This document shows, in pieces, positions 17,042 to 26,011 of a stretch of DNA of 64,000 nt. Location of the stretch: assembly GCF_019880555.1 (NCBI RefSeq), contig NZ_JAINVU010000006.1:124001-188000 (forward strand), read 5' to 3'. The notes under the pieces were generated by a model. The model ran no database searches and was not told the origin of the DNA. It saw only the letters and a program-made list of their open reading frames with translations. The translations under genes were made by a program, and so were the position numbers. This stretch comes from Hephaestia mangrovi. GTDB lineage: Bacteria; Pseudomonadota; Alphaproteobacteria; Sphingomonadales; Sphingomonadaceae. Numbering within the stretch: position 1 is the stretch's first letter; the number at the start of each line of letters is the position of its first letter.

Positions 17042-17284
17042 ATGCGCACGCTGCTTGCCTTGCTCGGCCTCATCGTGATCGTCGTCGTGGTGCTGATGGC
17101 GTTCGGCTTCATCAACATCGATCAGACGCGGCCCGCGAAGATGCCGTCGATATCCGTTCAAGGCGGCCAGGCGCCGCAATTCAGCGCCAATGTCGCCTCG
17201 GTCGATGTCGGGACGAAGAACGAGACGGTGCAGGTGCCCGACGTTCGGGTCAACAAGCCCGCCGGCAATCAGGCGACGCAATAA
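17042..17284 (+). CDS. Small single-pass membrane protein, function unknown
   Basis: An 80-residue protein with an N-terminal transmembrane helix (MRTLLALLGLIVIVVVVLMA, then FGFINI) and a polar tail rich in Gln, Val and Asn that would face the periplasm. GGGAGA (17031-17036) lies 5 bp before the ATG. I do not recognise a domain. Codon use matches the neighbours. The tail (VQGGQAPQFSANVASVDVGT) has alternating hydrophobic residues suggesting short beta strands. Confidence 0.65.
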   Translation: MRTLLALLGLIVIVVVVLMAFGFINIDQTRPAKMPSISVQGGQAPQFSANVASVDVGTKNETVQVPDVRVNKPAGNQATQ

Positions 17285-17361
17285 GCGTGTTGCCCGCCCC
17301 CGCCGGCCGTGGCGTCGTTCCACCTCTCGCTTGACGGCGCCAAAGCGGGCATAGCGGCGCC

Positions 17362-17811
17362 ATGTCGCCGATCACCGCCCCGATGCGCCTCGCGCTCGAT
17401 GCCGCACGCGAGGCCGCCGCGCTGGGCGAAGTGCCGGTGGGCGCCGCGGTGGTGCGCGATGGCGAGGTGATCGCTGTTGCCGCAAATGCTCCCCGCCGCC
17501 TCGCCGATCCCACCGCGCATGCCGAGATCCGCGCGATTCGCGCCGCTGCCGAGCTGCTCGGCACCGACCGGCTGGAGACGTGCGACCTGTGGGTGACGCT
17601 GGAGCCGTGCGCGATGTGCGCGGGCGCGATCGCCCATGCCCGCATCGCCCGGCTCTATTACGGCGCGAGTGATCCCAAGGGCGGCGCCGTCGAGCATGGC
17701 CCGCGCTTTTTCACGCAGCCGACCTGTCATCACCGGCCCGAAATCTATGCCGGCATCGCCGAAGCGGAGGCTGCCGTCCTGTTGCGCGATTTCTTCAGGG
17801 AACGGCGCTGA
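17362..17811 (+). CDS. tadA: tRNA-specific adenosine deaminase
   Basis: Deaminates A34 to inosine in tRNA-Arg(ACG). The 149-residue protein has the cytidine/deoxycytidylate deaminase zinc site: HAE (His53, Glu55) and PCAMC (Cys83, Cys86). The VGAAVVRDGEVIA strand and the RLYYGASDPKGGAVEHG segment are typical of TadA rather than free nucleotide deaminases. The 3' end overlaps convergent folA by 17 bp. Confidence 0.93.
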   Translation: MSPITAPMRLALDAAREAAALGEVPVGAAVVRDGEVIAVAANAPRRLADPTAHAEIRAIRAAAELLGTDRLETCDLWVTLEPCAMCAGAIAHARIARLYYGASDPKGGAVEHGPRFFTQPTCHHRPEIYAGIAEAEAAVLLRDFFRERR

Positions 17812-18367
17812 TCGCCGCCTCGCGCCGTTCGGCGACGGTGCCGGGCTGGCGATGGAGGAATTCGTAGACCGCATAATCGGCTTCGTCGCCCGCGTCGTTC
17901 GCCGCACCGCTCGCGATCTTCTCGACCGTCCAGCCCGTAAGATCGCCGAACAGCGCCGGCGGCAGAAAGCGATCGGCGTCGGGCACGGGTTTGCGCACTT
18001 CGGTAATCAGGTAACGATCGACGAACGGCGCCGCCTGCTCGTAGATCGCCGCCCCGCCGATCACGAACACGTCGTCGTCCGGTGCCGCGATTCGACTCGC
18101 CAGGGCCAGTGCCGCCTCGAACCCCGAGGCGATCCGACAATCGGACCGTTCCTCGAACAGATCGGCAAGGTGCGTGACGACAATGTTGGTGCGATTGGCG
18201 AGCGGCTTGCCGAGCGAACGCCAAGTATTGCTGCCCATGATGACGACATGGCCCTCGGTCTGGCGCTTGAAGAAGCGCAGATCGGATCGGATCCGCCAGG
18301 GCAAGGCATTGTCCTTGCCGATCGCCCCTTCCTCGTTGACTGCCACGATCGCCGTCAGTCGCCGCAT
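17795..18367 (-). CDS. folA: Dihydrofolate reductase
   Basis: Reduces dihydrofolate to tetrahydrofolate with NADPH. The 190-residue product begins MRRLTAIVAVNEEGAIGKDN and has ALPWRIRSDLRFFKRQTEG (the PW motif and substrate-binding Asp), VVIMGSNTWRSLGKPLANRT for NADPH and VFVIGGAAIYEQA. The start is ATG 18365-18367; an in-frame upstream extension is not conserved. No thyA is adjacent. Confidence 0.95.
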   Translation of the reverse strand: MRRLTAIVAVNEEGAIGKDNALPWRIRSDLRFFKRQTEGHVVIMGSNTWRSLGKPLANRTNIVVTHLADLFEERSDCRIASGFEAALALASRIAAPDDDVFVIGGAAIYEQAAPFVDRYLITEVRKPVPDADRFLPPALFGDLTGWTVEKIASGAANDAGDEADYAVYEFLHRQPGTVAERREAAISAVP

Positions 18368-18445
18368 TCTCGCCCCTTTGCCGGTTGCCTCAAGCCCCGC
18401 CATAGCGGGATTCGGCAACCGCCGCGACCGTTGTTCAGCGGAGTG

Positions 18446-18562
18446 TCAGTCGGTTGCGAGCATGTTGCAGCTCGCGGGCGCGGCCGACTGGCGCCATGGC
18501 AATTGAGCTTCGAGCTTGAGCAGCATCGCCGCCAGCGTCGCGACGATGATCGTCTTGCGCAT
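18446..18562 (-). CDS. Possible small secreted or membrane peptide (38 aa)
   Basis: In the 333-bp gap between folA and grpE a minus-strand frame runs from ATG 18562. The product starts MRKTIIVATLAAMLLKLEAQ, a basic start plus hydrophobic core like a short signal or anchor, and ends SCNMLATD. A purine-rich GGGAGGAAGGG lies about 11 bp upstream and GGGAG directly abuts the ATG. No known family is recognised. The rest of the gap holds the hairpin at 18595-18620 and nothing else I can name. Confidence 0.35.
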   Translation of the reverse strand: MRKTIIVATLAAMLLKLEAQLPWRQSAAPASCNMLATD

Positions 18563-18594
18563 CTCCCGCACGACCCTTCCTCCCTCTCGATCCT

Positions 18595-18620
18595 TGAACG
18601 ATTACAGTTGTAGTCGTTCA
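18595..18620. other. Inverted repeat upstream of the 38-aa frame
   Basis: TGAACGATTAC (18595-18605) and GTAGTCGTTCA (18610-18620) form an 11-bp arm pair with one G-T mismatch and an AGTT loop. It sits about 33 bp upstream of the small minus-strand frame at 18562 and could be an operator or an RNA hairpin in its leader. No T-tract follows, so it is not a good terminator for grpE. Confidence 0.4.
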
Positions 18621-18700
18621 GCCTGAACCGCGGCTTAACCGCGTGATTGGGTAAGGGGATAAGGCGATTCGTCAGCCCGCCACGCCGGGCAATCGCAGTC

Positions 18701-19252
18701 TCAATCGGGCTTCTTCGCCACGCCGACCAGCGCCGGCCGCAGCAGCCGATCCTTGATCGTATAGCCCGCCTGCATCTCCTGGACGATCGTGCCCGGCTCG
18801 GCGTCGGCGCTCGGCACTTCGAGCATCGCCTGGTGGCGATTGGGATCGAGCGGTAGCCCCATCGCCGCGATGCGGGCGATGCCCTGGCGCTGGAACACGG
18901 CGTTGAGCTCGCGGCCCGTCGCTTCAAGGCCGGCGATCAGCCCCTTGAACCGGTCGTCGCCGCGCACTTCGTCGGGGATCGCGGCCAGCCCGCGTTCGAG
19001 ATTGTCGGCCACCGACAGGATGTCGCGGGCGAAGCTGGTGACGCTGTAGGCGCGCGCATCGGCGACCTCCTTCTCGGCCCGGCGGCGCACGTTCTGGAGC
19101 TCGGCATGAGCATAGAGCACGTCCTGCTTCGTCTTGGCGAGTTCCTCGTCGAGGCGAGCTGCCTGGTCATGCGCGGCGATTTCGGGAGCGGCCTCCGCCG
19201 TCTCCTCGCGCAGGTCCTCGGCTTCGGCCTGGGTCTTGTCGTTATCGGTCAT
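18701..19252 (-). CDS. grpE: Nucleotide exchange factor GrpE
   Basis: Co-chaperone that releases ADP from DnaK. The 183-residue product has an acidic N-terminus, a long coiled coil (about 40-95, LDEELAKTKQDVLYAHAELQ continuing into NVRRRAEKEV) and a C-terminal beta domain ending AGYTIKDRLLRPALVGVAKK, the GrpE signature. It lies 17 bp downstream of hrcA in the same direction, the usual hrcA-grpE operon. dnaK and dnaJ are not in the window. Confidence 0.95.
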   Translation of the reverse strand: MTDNDKTQAEAEDLREETAEAAPEIAAHDQAARLDEELAKTKQDVLYAHAELQNVRRRAEKEVADARAYSVTSFARDILSVADNLERGLAAIPDEVRGDDRFKGLIAGLEATGRELNAVFQRQGIARIAAMGLPLDPNRHQAMLEVPSADAEPGTIVQEMQAGYTIKDRLLRPALVGVAKKPD

Positions 19253-19269
19253 CTCGTTCTTTCCGTAGC

Positions 19270-20319
19270 TTACGTCATCAGACGCGCGAGCGTCGCCGCA
19301 GTGAAATCCACCATTGGCACAACCCGCGCATAGTTCAACCGTGTCGGCCCGATCACCCCGACCACGCCCACCACGCGCCCGTCGGCGCCGTGGAACGGCT
19401 TGGCGATTACCGACGATCCGCTGAGCGCGAACAGCTTGTTTTCGGCGCCGATGAAGATGCGCGTGGCATCGCCTTGCCGCGCGCGATCGAGCAGCCGCGC
19501 GATCTCCTGCTTGCCTTCGAGATCGTCGAGCAGGTCACGAACGCGCTCGAGGTCGGCGGCCGCGGCGGCGTCGATCAGCCGGCCCTGGCCGCGCACGATC
19601 AGCACCGGGCGGCGATCGCCGTCCTCGCTCCACATCGCGAGGCCGCTTTCGATCAATGCCTGCGCCGCGCTGTCGAGCGCGGCGCGTTCAGCGGCGATCT
19701 CGCGCTCGATCCGGCTACGCGCTTCGGAGAGCGTCAGGCCGGATAGCATCGCGCTCATGTAATTGCCCGCCTGGGCCAGCGCGCCCGGCGTCGTGCCGGG
19801 CGGCAGATCGACCACCCGGTTCTCGACCGAGCCGTCATCGCCGACCAGCACCGCCATCGCCTGTTCGGCCGACAGCGGCACGAACGCGACCTGGCGCAGG
19901 GTCAATTCGCGCTTGGGCACGAAAACCAGCCCGGCGCAGGCCGACAGGCCGGAAAGCGCCGCGGTGGTCGCCGCCAGCGCCTCCTCGACCGGGCCGCCCT
20001 GCGCCGATCGCGCCTCGATCGTCGCGCGCTCCTCGGGCGAGGGCTCTAATGCCTGCATCATCCCGTCGACGAACAGCCGCAGCCCGATGTCGGTCGGCAT
20101 CCGCCCGGCGCTGGTATGCGGCGCCGCCAGCAGCCCGAGTTCCTCGAGATCCTGCATTACGTTGCGGATCGATGCCGGCGACAGATTGAGCCCCGACAGT
20201 TTCGAGATCGTCCGCGATCCCACCGGCGCGCCCGATTCGAGATACGATTCGACCACCTGACGAAACACGTCGCGCGCGCGGTCAGTCAATTCGATCATCG
20301 GCGTGGGCATGGCGCTCAT
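19270..20319 (-). CDS. hrcA: Heat-inducible transcription repressor HrcA
   Basis: Represses heat-shock genes by binding CIRCE elements. The winged-helix N-terminus (ELTDRARDVFRQVVESYLES, then GSRTISKLSGLNLSPASIRN) is followed by the HrcA GAF-like domain (about 110-340). Length of 349 residues is normal. ATG 20319 or 20310 may be the start; neither has a strong ribosome site. I see no CIRCE inverted repeat upstream, and a lipoprotein gene lies only 22 bp upstream in the same direction. Confidence 0.93.
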   Translation of the reverse strand: MSAMPTPMIELTDRARDVFRQVVESYLESGAPVGSRTISKLSGLNLSPASIRNVMQDLEELGLLAAPHTSAGRMPTDIGLRLFVDGMMQALEPSPEERATIEARSAQGGPVEEALAATTAALSGLSACAGLVFVPKRELTLRQVAFVPLSAEQAMAVLVGDDGSVENRVVDLPPGTTPGALAQAGNYMSAMLSGLTLSEARSRIEREIAAERAALDSAAQALIESGLAMWSEDGDRRPVLIVRGQGRLIDAAAAADLERVRDLLDDLEGKQEIARLLDRARQGDATRIFIGAENKLFALSGSSVIAKPFHGADGRVVGVVGVIGPTRLNYARVVPMVDFTAATLARLMT

Positions 20320-20341
20320 CTAGGAAGTGAAACGATCGTGC

Positions 20342-20848
20342 TCAACGCCTGCCGATCATCGTCGCGATCGGCAACAGATCGGGCGCCGCCGCCAGCGCGG
20401 CGGCAAGGTGGGGATTGCGGGCACGGCAACCGAGATAGAAATGCAGGCTGGCGGTCGCGCCGGTCGAATCGGTCCAGGTGACGTCGACGCTTGGCATGTC
20501 GGTCGGCGCGGGGCCGCAATTGGCCGAGCCGCTTCGATACGTCGCAGCACCCTCCGCCGGGCGGTATGGCGCAAGCGTCGCGGAAAAATGCCGATAGGTC
20601 GCACGATCGACGGTGAAGTCCCGCTCGCCGCTGACCGCGGTGAACCGTTTGCCGGTGAAAGTCCCTTGCCCGTCAGGCGACACGCTAACCGTATAGACCG
20701 GGCAAGCGCCGAAGCATGGCTGCGTTTCATAGGCGATCGTATCGGCCTCCGCCGGTTGCGCGCTGCCGGGTGACGGCGCCGCTCCATGAGTCGCGCAGCC
20801 GGCCAACAGCATCGCGGTGCCCGTCGCCAATATCAGCCTCGCACGCAT
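20342..20848 (-). CDS. DUF6438 lipoprotein
   Basis: A 168-residue lipoprotein. The leader [20 protein letters not shown] contains a lipobox (LLAGC), so mature protein starts at Cys18. The domain [20 protein letters not shown] ... [15 protein letters not shown] matches DUF6438, with two cysteines of the PCFGAC motif. Function unknown. It precedes hrcA by 22 bp in the same direction and may be co-transcribed with hrcA-grpE, which would tie a lipoprotein to the heat-shock operon. It diverges from rph; the 96-bp gap contains an inverted repeat TCGTTG-N8-CAACGA (20865-20884). Confidence 0.8.
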   Translation of the reverse strand: MRARLILATGTAMLLAGCATHGAAPSPGSAQPAEADTIAYETQPCFGACPVYTVSVSPDGQGTFTGKRFTAVSGERDFTVDRATYRHFSATLAPYRPAEGAATYRSGSANCGPAPTDMPSVDVTWTDSTGATASLHFYLGCRARNPHLAAALAAAPDLLPIATMIGRR

Positions 20849-20944
20849 CTCTCGCTCCCACGGTTCGTTGTCAGCATTCAACGACGAGACTGGCGAAGCG
20901 GGTCCTTCCCGTCTAGGCCGGCCAGACTTGAACAGGAGACCATC

Positions 20945-21661
20945 ATGCGCCCTTCCGGCCGCGCCCCCGATCAGATGCGCGAAATCACCATCGAGCCGCA
21001 CTTCACCCGCCACGCCGAGGGCTCGGTGTTGATCGGCTTCGGCGACACCCGCGTGCTGGTCACCGCGTCGGTCGAGGAGCGGTTGCCGCCGTGGCTGCGC
21101 GGCAAGGGCGAGGGCTGGGTCACCGCCGAATACGGCATGTTGCCCCGCGCGACGCATACGCGCGGCAATCGCGAAGCCGCCAAGGGCAAGCAATCGGGCC
21201 GCACGCAGGAAATCCAGCGCCTGATCGGTCGTTCGTTGCGCGCCGTCACCGATCTGAAGCTGCTCGGCGAACGCCAGATCACGCTCGATTGCGACGTCAT
21301 CCAGGCCGATGGCGGTACGCGCACGGCGTCGATCTCGGGGGCGTGGGTGGCGCTGCGGCTGGCGATCAACGGCCTACTCCGCGACGGCAAGCTCACTGCC
21401 GATCCGCTGACCCAGAAGGTCGCGGCGGTCAGTTGTGGCATCTATCAGGGAACGCCCGTGCTCGACCTCGATTATGACGAGGATTCGAACGCCGATGCCG
21501 ATGCCAATTTCGTGCTGCTGGAAAACGGCCACATCGCCGAGGCACAGGCGACTGCGGAGGGTGCGACCTATGACGAGGAGGGACTGCTGCGACTGCTGCG
21601 CCTCGCGCGGATGGGCTGCACCGAGATCTTCCGTGCGCAGGAAAAGGCGGTCACGGCATGA
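20945..21661 (+). CDS. rph: Ribonuclease PH
   Basis: Phosphorolytic 3'-exoribonuclease that trims tRNA precursors. The 238-residue product begins [20 protein letters not shown] and contains [40 protein letters not shown] for phosphate/RNA binding, and [20 protein letters not shown]. It starts at ATG 20945 with AGGAGA upstream. The stop overlaps the rdgB start (ATGA), a common coupling in alphaproteobacteria. Confidence 0.96.
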   Translation: MRPSGRAPDQMREITIEPHFTRHAEGSVLIGFGDTRVLVTASVEERLPPWLRGKGEGWVTAEYGMLPRATHTRGNREAAKGKQSGRTQEIQRLIGRSLRAVTDLKLLGERQITLDCDVIQADGGTRTASISGAWVALRLAINGLLRDGKLTADPLTQKVAAVSCGIYQGTPVLDLDYDEDSNADADANFVLLENGHIAEAQATAEGATYDEEGLLRLLRLARMGCTEIFRAQEKAVTA

Positions 21662-22293
21662 GTGGCGAGGGCAAGGAGCCGCAGGCGATCCGCAAGCTCG
21701 GCCCCGGCCGGCTGGTCATTGCCAGCCACAACGAGGGCAAGGTTCGTGAAATCGGTGAATTGCTGGCGCCCCACGGCATCGAGACAGTATCGGCGAAGCA
21801 ACTCGGCCTGCCCGAGCCGGAGGAAACCGGCACCACCTTCGTCGCCAATGCCGAATTGAAGGCGCAGCAGGCGGCGGATCTTTCGGGGCTGCCTGCTCTT
21901 GCCGACGACAGCGGGTTGTGCGTCGATGCGCTGGGCGGCGAGCCCGGCATCTTCTCGGCACGTTGGGCCGAGACCGAAAAGGGGCGCGACTTCGCCGAGG
22001 CGATGCGTCGTGTCGAGGCGGCAATCGCGGCAAGCGGCACGAACCCCAGCCGCGACGCGCATTTCGTCTGCGCGCTGGCGCTGGCCTGGCCCGACGGCCA
22101 TGTCGAATGGTTCGAAGGCCGGGTCGATGGCACGCTCATCTGGCCACCGCGCGGACAGAAGGGCTTCGGCTATGACGCGATGTTCCTGCCCGAAGGCGGC
22201 GACGAGACGTTCGGCGAGATCGAGCCCGACGCCAAGCACGCGATCAGCCACCGCGCTGATGCCTTCCGGCAACTCGTCGCGGCGGTGTTCTAG
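21658..22293 (+). CDS. rdgB: dITP/XTP pyrophosphatase (HAM1/RdgB family)
   Basis: Hydrolyses non-canonical purine nucleotides (dITP, XTP) and keeps them out of DNA. The 211-residue protein has [14 protein letters not shown] (substrate loop), [20 protein letters not shown] (catalytic Asp and metal site) and the [20 protein letters not shown] motif near the C-terminus. It is translationally coupled to rph and overlaps the convergent hydrolase gene by 4 bp. Confidence 0.95.
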   Translation: MSGEGKEPQAIRKLGPGRLVIASHNEGKVREIGELLAPHGIETVSAKQLGLPEPEETGTTFVANAELKAQQAADLSGLPALADDSGLCVDALGGEPGIFSARWAETEKGRDFAEAMRRVEAAIAASGTNPSRDAHFVCALALAWPDGHVEWFEGRVDGTLIWPPRGQKGFGYDAMFLPEGGDETFGEIEPDAKHAISHRADAFRQLVAAVF

Positions 22294-23174
22294 GTCGCCA
22301 CCGCATCGAGATGGCGGTGGAGGAAGGCTACCGTTCGCTGCCACGCCAGCGCGGCGGCGGCGGCATCGTAGCGATCGGCGGCGGTGTCGTTGTTGAAGGC
22401 GTGGTTGACGTTCGGATAGGTGTAGGCGGTCACGTCCTTGCCCGCCGCCTGAAGTGCGGCAACCCAGGGCGCGCCGGTGGCGTCTACCCGTACGTCGAGC
22501 CCGGCATAATGGAGCAGCATCGGCGCTGTCACCTTGGCGGCTTCCGCGGGATCGGGCGCTGGGCCGTAATAAGCGACCGCTGCGTCGAGTGACGGCCCGG
22601 CGGCGATCGCGACGCGGTCCACCAGGCCGCCACCCCAGCAAAAACCCACCGCGCCGGCCTTGCCGCTGCCATGGTTGAGCTTGAGCAGGCGCTGCAGCGT
22701 GGCGACGCATTCGCTGGTTACGCTGTCGATATCGATCGCGGCGATCATGTCGCGCGCCTTGTCTTCGTCGGCCGGCGTGCCGCCCTGATCGGAGAGCAGG
22801 TCGGGCGCGCAGACGAAGAACCCCTCCAGCGCCAGACGGCGCGCGACATCCTCGATATGTGCGTTGAGACCGCGATTCTCATGGATTACCATCACCGCGC
22901 CGAGCCCGGTCGACACGTGCGGCGCGGCGAAATAGCCGGTCAGATAGGCGCCGGCGCCGATCGCGTATTTGCCCTTGCGCGTGACAAGACGCGGATCGTC
23001 CGGCTGGGTGATCGTGGCGGCGGCGGACGATGCCGCGATGCCGGCGATCAGCAGCTCGGCCGTGGCGATCGATCCGGCAAGCGCCGCCATCTGGCGGATC
23101 AGCGTGCGACGATCGCGATGCTCGTGCGTGAAGGCATCATAGATCGCGATCGCGCGGTCACGAAGATCGGTCAT
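22290..23174 (-). CDS. Dienelactone hydrolase family protein
   Basis: An alpha/beta hydrolase of 294 residues. The catalytic Cys lies in GFCWGGG, a downstream Asp in LDVRVDATG and His in NVNHAF, the carboxymethylenebutenolidase triad. The first 55 residues carry [16 protein letters not shown] and a hydrophobic stretch, a twin-arginine-like export signal seen in many alphaproteobacterial members, so the enzyme may be periplasmic. The start is the ATG at 23172-23174; upstream in-frame sequence lacks homology. Substrate unknown. Confidence 0.85.
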   Translation of the reverse strand: MTDLRDRAIAIYDAFTHEHRDRRTLIRQMAALAGSIATAELLIAGIAASSAAATITQPDDPRLVTRKGKYAIGAGAYLTGYFAAPHVSTGLGAVMVIHENRGLNAHIEDVARRLALEGFFVCAPDLLSDQGGTPADEDKARDMIAAIDIDSVTSECVATLQRLLKLNHGSGKAGAVGFCWGGGLVDRVAIAAGPSLDAAVAYYGPAPDPAEAAKVTAPMLLHYAGLDVRVDATGAPWVAALQAAGKDVTAYTYPNVNHAFNNDTAADRYDAAAAALAWQRTVAFLHRHLDAVAT

Positions 23175-23226
23175 TGCGGCGGCTCCCGAATCGAACCTCG
23201 TAGAGCCGCAATCTAACCCGCGACGC

Positions 23227-23913
23227 TTATTTGCGGAACAGCGTCTCCGCGGTCGGTTCGGCTGGCGAAAGCGTGCCCTCGGTTTCGTTGGCGGCGGCTT
23301 CGGCATCGCGGGCCGCCTGCGCGCGCTCGGCGCGAAGCTCGTTGATCAGCGCCTCGCGATCGCCGGCCAGCCGCGTGTCGACCGGCGCTTCCTTGTCGGT
23401 GTTCTTGGCTGCCTTGGCGACCGCCGCGTCGAGCTCGCGCTGCGAGGTGAGGCCCAGCGTCACCGGATCCTTGGGGACGATGTTGGCGATGTTCCAGTGC
23501 GAGCGCTCACGGATCGCCTGGATCGTCGTGCGCGTCGTGCCGATCAGCTTGCCGATCGCGCCGTCGGAGATTTCCGGGTGGTTGCGGATGATCCAGGCGA
23601 TGCCGTCGGGCTTGTCCTGCCGTTTCGAGACCGGCGTGTAGCGCGGGCCCTTGGTGCGGCGGACCTGTTCGGGGCCCTTGGTCATCTGCAGGCGGTAATC
23701 GGGGTCGTTCTGCCCCTTCTCGATCTCCTCCTGCGTCAGCTCGTGCGCGCGAACGGGGTCGCGGCCGGTCAGCTTGGTCGCAGCGGTATCGTCGGCGATC
23801 GCCTGCACCTCGAGGATATGGAGGCCGCAGAACTCGGCGATCTGCTCAAAGCTGAGCGCGGTATTGTCGACCAGCCAGGAGGCGGTGGCATGCGGCATGA
23901 GCGGCTGGGCCAT
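23227..23913 (-). CDS. trcR: Cell-cycle transcriptional regulator TrcR (DUF1013)
   Basis: A DUF1013 protein conserved across alphaproteobacteria. The 228-residue product starts MAQPLMPHATASWLVDNTAL and contains a helix-turn-helix-like LSFEQIAEFCGLHILEVQAI and a second one, SDGAIGKLIGTTRTTIQAIR. The name TrcR comes from the Caulobacter work on this family. The C-terminal 60 residues are Ala/Glu-rich and probably disordered. The start at 23913 is chosen because homology begins there. A hairpin at 23940-23961 separates it from the upstream glycosyltransferase gene. Confidence 0.88.
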   Translation of the reverse strand: MAQPLMPHATASWLVDNTALSFEQIAEFCGLHILEVQAIADDTAATKLTGRDPVRAHELTQEEIEKGQNDPDYRLQMTKGPEQVRRTKGPRYTPVSKRQDKPDGIAWIIRNHPEISDGAIGKLIGTTRTTIQAIRERSHWNIANIVPKDPVTLGLTSQRELDAAVAKAAKNTDKEAPVDTRLAGDREALINELRAERAQAARDAEAAANETEGTLSPAEPTAETLFRK

Positions 23914-23939
23914 CTCGTGAATTCTCCGAAAACAATAAG

Positions 23940-23961
23940 GGCCGCCCCTTGCGGAGCGGCC
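23940..23961 (-). terminator. Intrinsic terminator after the glycosyltransferase gene
   Basis: GGCCGC (23940-23945) pairs with GCGGCC (23956-23961) and CC with GG around a TTGC loop. Read on the minus strand the stem is followed by CTTATTGTTTT, a reasonable U-tract. It lies between the stop of the glycosyltransferase gene (24037) and the start of trcR (23913), so trcR needs its own promoter. Confidence 0.65.
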
Positions 23962-24036
23962 TGTCACCGGTTCGACTTAGTGCGATGCGGCTCTTGGTGC
24001 AAGCATCACGGTGATCGGCCGGTGGCGTCGACCGGA

Positions 24037-25059
24037 TCACGCCACCGCACGTTCTTCGGGCAGCGGGGCGAGCGCGGCCAGGAACTGCGCGGCGCTCGCC
24101 GCCCAAGTGAAGCCGGCGCCATACGCCGCGCAGGCCGTGCGGTCCCGGGTCAGCGCGCCGTCGATCGCGGCATCGAGATCGTCGTCCATCGCCCCGGTTG
24201 CGGGCGTCAGCACGTCGATCGGGCCGGTCACCGGATAAGCAGCGACCGGAGTGCCGCAGGCCAGCGCCTCGATCATCACCAGCCCGAACGTGTCGGTGCG
24301 GCTGGGAAAGACGAACACATCGGCGGCCGCGTAGATGCTGGCGAGCTCGCCACCGAACCGCGCGCCCATGAAGATCGCGTGCGGATGCGCCCGCTCCAGT
24401 GCGGTGCGCGCCGGCCCGTCGCCGACGATCACCTTGGTGCCCGCGTGGCGTGTGGCGAGGAACGCTTCGATATTCTTTTCGACCGCAACGCGGCCGACGT
24501 AGAGCAGCAAAGGTCGCGGCAAATGGCCGAGCGACGGATGCGGCATCAACCCGGACCGGAAATGCGCGAGATCAACCCCCCGGCCCCAGTGGCGGACCTG
24601 CGGCACGCCATGATCGATCAGCGCGCGGCGGATCGAGGGCGTCGACGCGAGCACCGCCTCGGCGGGCGCATGAAACCAGCGGATGTACCGCCACACCCAT
24701 TCGGGATCGAGCCCGGTGCGCGCCGCCACATAATCGGGAAATTGCGTGTGATAGGCGGTGGTGAACGGGAAGTGCCGCGCCAGGCACCAGCGCCGCGCGG
24801 CGAGGCACAGCGGCCCTTCGGTGGCGAGATGGATCGCGTCGGGAGCGAAGCGCGCGAGCAGTCTTCCGATCGCGCCCGATCCGGCGATCGCGAGACGGAT
24901 TTCGGGATAGGTCGGGCACGGCACCGAATGGAACCGGTCGGGCGCGATCACCATGATCTCGTGGCCCTGTGCCTCGAGCTCGCCCTTGACCGCCTGCAGC
25001 GTGCGGACGACGCCGTTGATCTGCGGCGCCCAGGCATCGGTGACGATCGCGATACGCAT
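24037..25059 (-). CDS. Glycosyltransferase family 1/4 protein
   Basis: A GT-B fold glycosyltransferase of 340 residues. The N-terminus MRIAIVTDAWAPQINGVVRT and the donor-binding half with LLYVGRVAVEKNIEAFL, VIVGDGPART and the EX7E-type FPSRTDTFGLVMIEALACG are typical of GT4-like enzymes such as mannosyl/glucosyl transferases acting on lipids. The ATG lies 5 bp after the stop of the LpxH-like gene, so the two form an operon and probably act on the same envelope lipid. The acceptor is not determinable. Confidence 0.88.
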   Translation of the reverse strand: MRIAIVTDAWAPQINGVVRTLQAVKGELEAQGHEIMVIAPDRFHSVPCPTYPEIRLAIAGSGAIGRLLARFAPDAIHLATEGPLCLAARRWCLARHFPFTTAYHTQFPDYVAARTGLDPEWVWRYIRWFHAPAEAVLASTPSIRRALIDHGVPQVRHWGRGVDLAHFRSGLMPHPSLGHLPRPLLLYVGRVAVEKNIEAFLATRHAGTKVIVGDGPARTALERAHPHAIFMGARFGGELASIYAAADVFVFPSRTDTFGLVMIEALACGTPVAAYPVTGPIDVLTPATGAMDDDLDAAIDGALTRDRTACAAYGAGFTWAASAAQFLAALAPLPEERAVA

Positions 25060-25064
25060 GGGGC

Positions 25065-25940
25065 TCAGGCAGCGACCGCAAGCGACGGGGGATTGTTCCG
25101 GGCGGCGATCTCGTCGGCCCAATGCAGCAATTCCATGCGCCCGTCGTCATGCTCGACGAGCGCGGTGCACCCCTCCACCCAGTCGCCGTCGTTATAATAG
25201 GCCACGCCGTTGATGTCGCGCATCTCGGCGGTGTGGATATGCCCGCAGACCACGCCATCGACCCCGCGCGAGCCGGCGGCATGCGCGACCACGTCTTCGT
25301 AATGCGAGATGAACTCGACCGCGTTTTTGACCTTGGCCTTGGCGTGCTTCGACAGCGACCAATAGGGCAGGTCGAGCGTTCGCCGGATGAAATTGACCCA
25401 GCGGTTCAACCCCATCAGCGCTTCGTATGCAGCGTCGCCGACATAGGCGAGCCAGCGGTGCGCGAGCGTGATGACGTCGAATTCGTCGCCGTGCAGCACC
25501 AGCAGGCGCCGGCCATCGGCAGTCTCGTGGATCGCCTTGCGACGAATCTCGACACCGCCGAAGTCCAGCCCGGTGAACTGCCGGAACATCTCGTCGTGAT
25601 TGCCGGGAATGTAGACGATCCGGGTGCCGCGCTTGGCGCGCTTCAGGATGCGCCAGACGACGTCGTTGTGCGCGGCGGGCCAGTAGAATTTCTTCTTCAG
25701 CCGCCAGCCGTCGATGATGTCGCCGACCAGGTACATCGTCTCGCTGTCGACATGATCAAGGAAGTCGATCAGCATCTCGGCATTGCAGCCGCGCGTGCCG
25801 AGATGGACGTCGGAGATCCAGATCGTGCGGTAGTGCCGCCGCTCGACCACCCGTTCGGGGATCGTCGGACGCGATTGGGCGAAGTCCGCCATATCGGCGA
25901 TCGTCGATTCGAGCCGCGAGTCCATATCCTTAGCCTCCAT
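25065..25940 (-). CDS. UDP-2,3-diacylglucosamine diphosphatase-like metallophosphatase
   Basis: A calcineurin-like metallophosphoesterase of about 290 residues. Metal-binding motifs are in order: WISDVHLG, LVGDIIDGW, PGNHDE, HGDEFD and GHIHTAEM. These match the LpxH/YbbF-related group. True LpxH cleaves UDP-2,3-diacylglucosamine in lipid A synthesis; this longer form with a C-terminal extension is common next to a glycosyltransferase in alphaproteobacteria and may act on another lipid. The start is ATG 25940 or 25925. First gene of a two-gene operon. Confidence 0.82.
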   Translation of the reverse strand: MEAKDMDSRLESTIADMADFAQSRPTIPERVVERRHYRTIWISDVHLGTRGCNAEMLIDFLDHVDSETMYLVGDIIDGWRLKKKFYWPAAHNDVVWRILKRAKRGTRIVYIPGNHDEMFRQFTGLDFGGVEIRRKAIHETADGRRLLVLHGDEFDVITLAHRWLAYVGDAAYEALMGLNRWVNFIRRTLDLPYWSLSKHAKAKVKNAVEFISHYEDVVAHAAGSRGVDGVVCGHIHTAEMRDINGVAYYNDGDWVEGCTALVEHDDGRMELLHWADEIAARNNPPSLAVAA

Positions 25941-26011
25941 TGGGGCTGTCCTGGATCGCGCCTATGGCAGGCTAATGTGACAGTTCGAATCGTTGTCGTG
26001 TCGCGGAAACG

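Noticed and set aside
18596..18616. GAAC-N15-CGTT-like pattern as a general stress (EcfG) promoter
   Set aside because: The spacer is shorter than the usual 16-17 bp, the first G of GGAAC is missing, and the pattern is a by-product of the inverted repeat at that place.
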